Positions 63,452 through 64,000 of a stretch of DNA of 64,000 bases are shown one piece after another. The position numbers were made by a program, and so were the translations under genes. Position 1 is the stretch's first letter. Every line of letters starts with the position of its first letter. The stretch spans positions 124,001 to 188,000 of the forward strand of contig JAMXDE010000036.1 in assembly GCA_026770025.1 (NCBI GenBank), given 5' to 3'. Origin of the DNA: Craspedostauros australis (lineage: Eukaryota; Bacillariophyta; Bacillariophyceae; Mastogloiales; Achnanthaceae). The notes under the pieces were generated by a model. It was not told where the DNA came from. It made no database searches and saw only the letters and a list, made by a program, of their open reading frames with translations.

Positions 63452-64000
63452 TTACACCAACGACCGACCGCCAGATCCCCGACCTTGGCCACGTCCCATG
63501 CGGCCACCGAATCGACCAGCAAAACTGCGCCCGCCTGGGGTACCGCGCCCAGCAGTGGCACCGCGTCCGCCCAGATTGCCACGACCATGATTGCCACCAA
63601 GTTTGGGGACCTTTTTCTCGTCGGGGCGGAGGCTGCCGTTGGTCGTCCCGAAGTTCTTGTCGATGTCTTCGATGGATAGCGGCCGATTTCGGTTCACGTG
63701 CAGCTTCTCCTGCTCGAGATATAAATTGCCACCAGACTCTGCCGCCTCGGCTTCGTACTGCAGCACGCGAAGCTTGATCATGTCCCGTTCCCGCGCGGCC
63801 TCGTCATCCTGCCTCGTGGCCACCATCGCCAAGTTGGTGTCGGTTGGGACCACGAATCGCTTGGCCTCCATTTTGCCCTTGTTGCCCTTCTTCAGCAGCT
63901 GGAAGCTGATGCCTTGCTTGCCACTCAGCGCATGCGCGCCGCTGGTGGATGGCGGAGTGCTTTCCTTGTCGGATTTCTTCTTGATGAATTGCGAGCCCGA
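63452..64000 (-). CDS. UPF2: UPF2 / regulator of nonsense transcripts 2, C-terminus (5'-partial)
   Basis: The frame is open from the right edge to the stop at 63452 (182 residues visible). It contains SFQLLKKGNKGK...KRFVVPTDTNLAM followed by a charged helix ending RDMIKLRVLQYEAEA. This is the arrangement of the UPF1-binding C-terminal region of UPF2 (LL-KKGNK, V-P-LA, then an E/R-rich helix), the NMD scaffold linking UPF1 and UPF3. A tail of about 50 residues rich in Gly and Arg (GRGNLGGRG, GGRMGRGQGRG) follows, which would bind RNA. The MIF4G domains lie outside the window. The identification rests on this one region, so I am fairly but not fully sure. Confidence 0.7.
   Translation of the reverse strand, partial: SGSQFIKKKSDKESTPPSTSGAHALSGKQGISFQLLKKGNKGKMEAKRFVVPTDTNLAMVATRQDDEAARERDMIKLRVLQYEAEAAESGGNLYLEQEKLHVNRNRPLSIEDIDKNFGTTNGSLRPDEKKVPKLGGNHGRGNLGGRGATAGRGTPGGRSFAGRFGGRMGRGQGRGSGGRSLV

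Overview
This is a nuclear segment of a eukaryotic genome. Several genes carry GT-AG introns, and the machinery is eukaryotic: RIO1 kinase, the TFIIIB subunit BRF1 and the C-terminus of the NMD factor UPF2. The styles of the LINE-like and Copia polyproteins, the HARBI1-type nuclease and the ankyrin proteins resemble those I know from stramenopile algae, diatoms in particular. That assignment is an inference from protein style, not a proof. No ribosomal or tRNA gene was found.

Layout. 0-5.8 kb: a non-LTR retrotransposon (LINE A, minus strand) with intact ORF1 and an ORF2 open to the left edge. 5.8-8.9 kb: one doubtful ORF and an unusual 11-bp-period satellite. 8.9-10.0 kb: a two-exon HARBI1-like DDE nuclease gene. 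11.2-12.5 kb: an ankyrin gene built of near-identical 102-bp units. 12.5-20.8 kb: LINE B (minus), with one nonsense codon in each ORF and its 5' end cut by a Copia element. 20.8-28.7 kb: that Copia element, with both LTRs, open gag and pol, but two catalytic Asp-to-Asn changes.

28.9-38.9 kb is a compact island of host genes in alternating orientation: FkbM methyltransferase (-), a FAD oxidoreductase ending in SKL (+), RIO1 kinase (-), an acidic unknown protein (+) and BRF1 (-). Then comes LINE C (39.8-45.1 kb, +), a decayed relative of LINE A that has lost nearly all of its endonuclease and reverse transcriptase. 48.0-50.8 kb: a second ankyrin protein.

52.1-60.2 kb holds the most interesting structure. 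A 6,072-bp DNA transposon has 156-bp gapless terminal inverted repeats, a 4-bp target duplication (ATAG) and a 1,172-residue protein with a probable DDE/D core. It abuts a second 2,007-bp element with perfect 31-bp inverted repeats and a 3-bp duplication (AGT). 60.5-63.1 kb: a two-exon voltage-gated channel with a non-canonical pore filter and an EF-hand. 63.5-64.0 kb: the 3' end of a UPF2 gene running off the right edge.

The host genes do not form one pathway. They cover ribosome biogenesis (RIO1), Pol III transcription (BRF1), mRNA surveillance (UPF2), peroxisomal redox, Golgi methyl transfer and membrane excitability. They sit in gene-dense islands between transposon-rich blocks.
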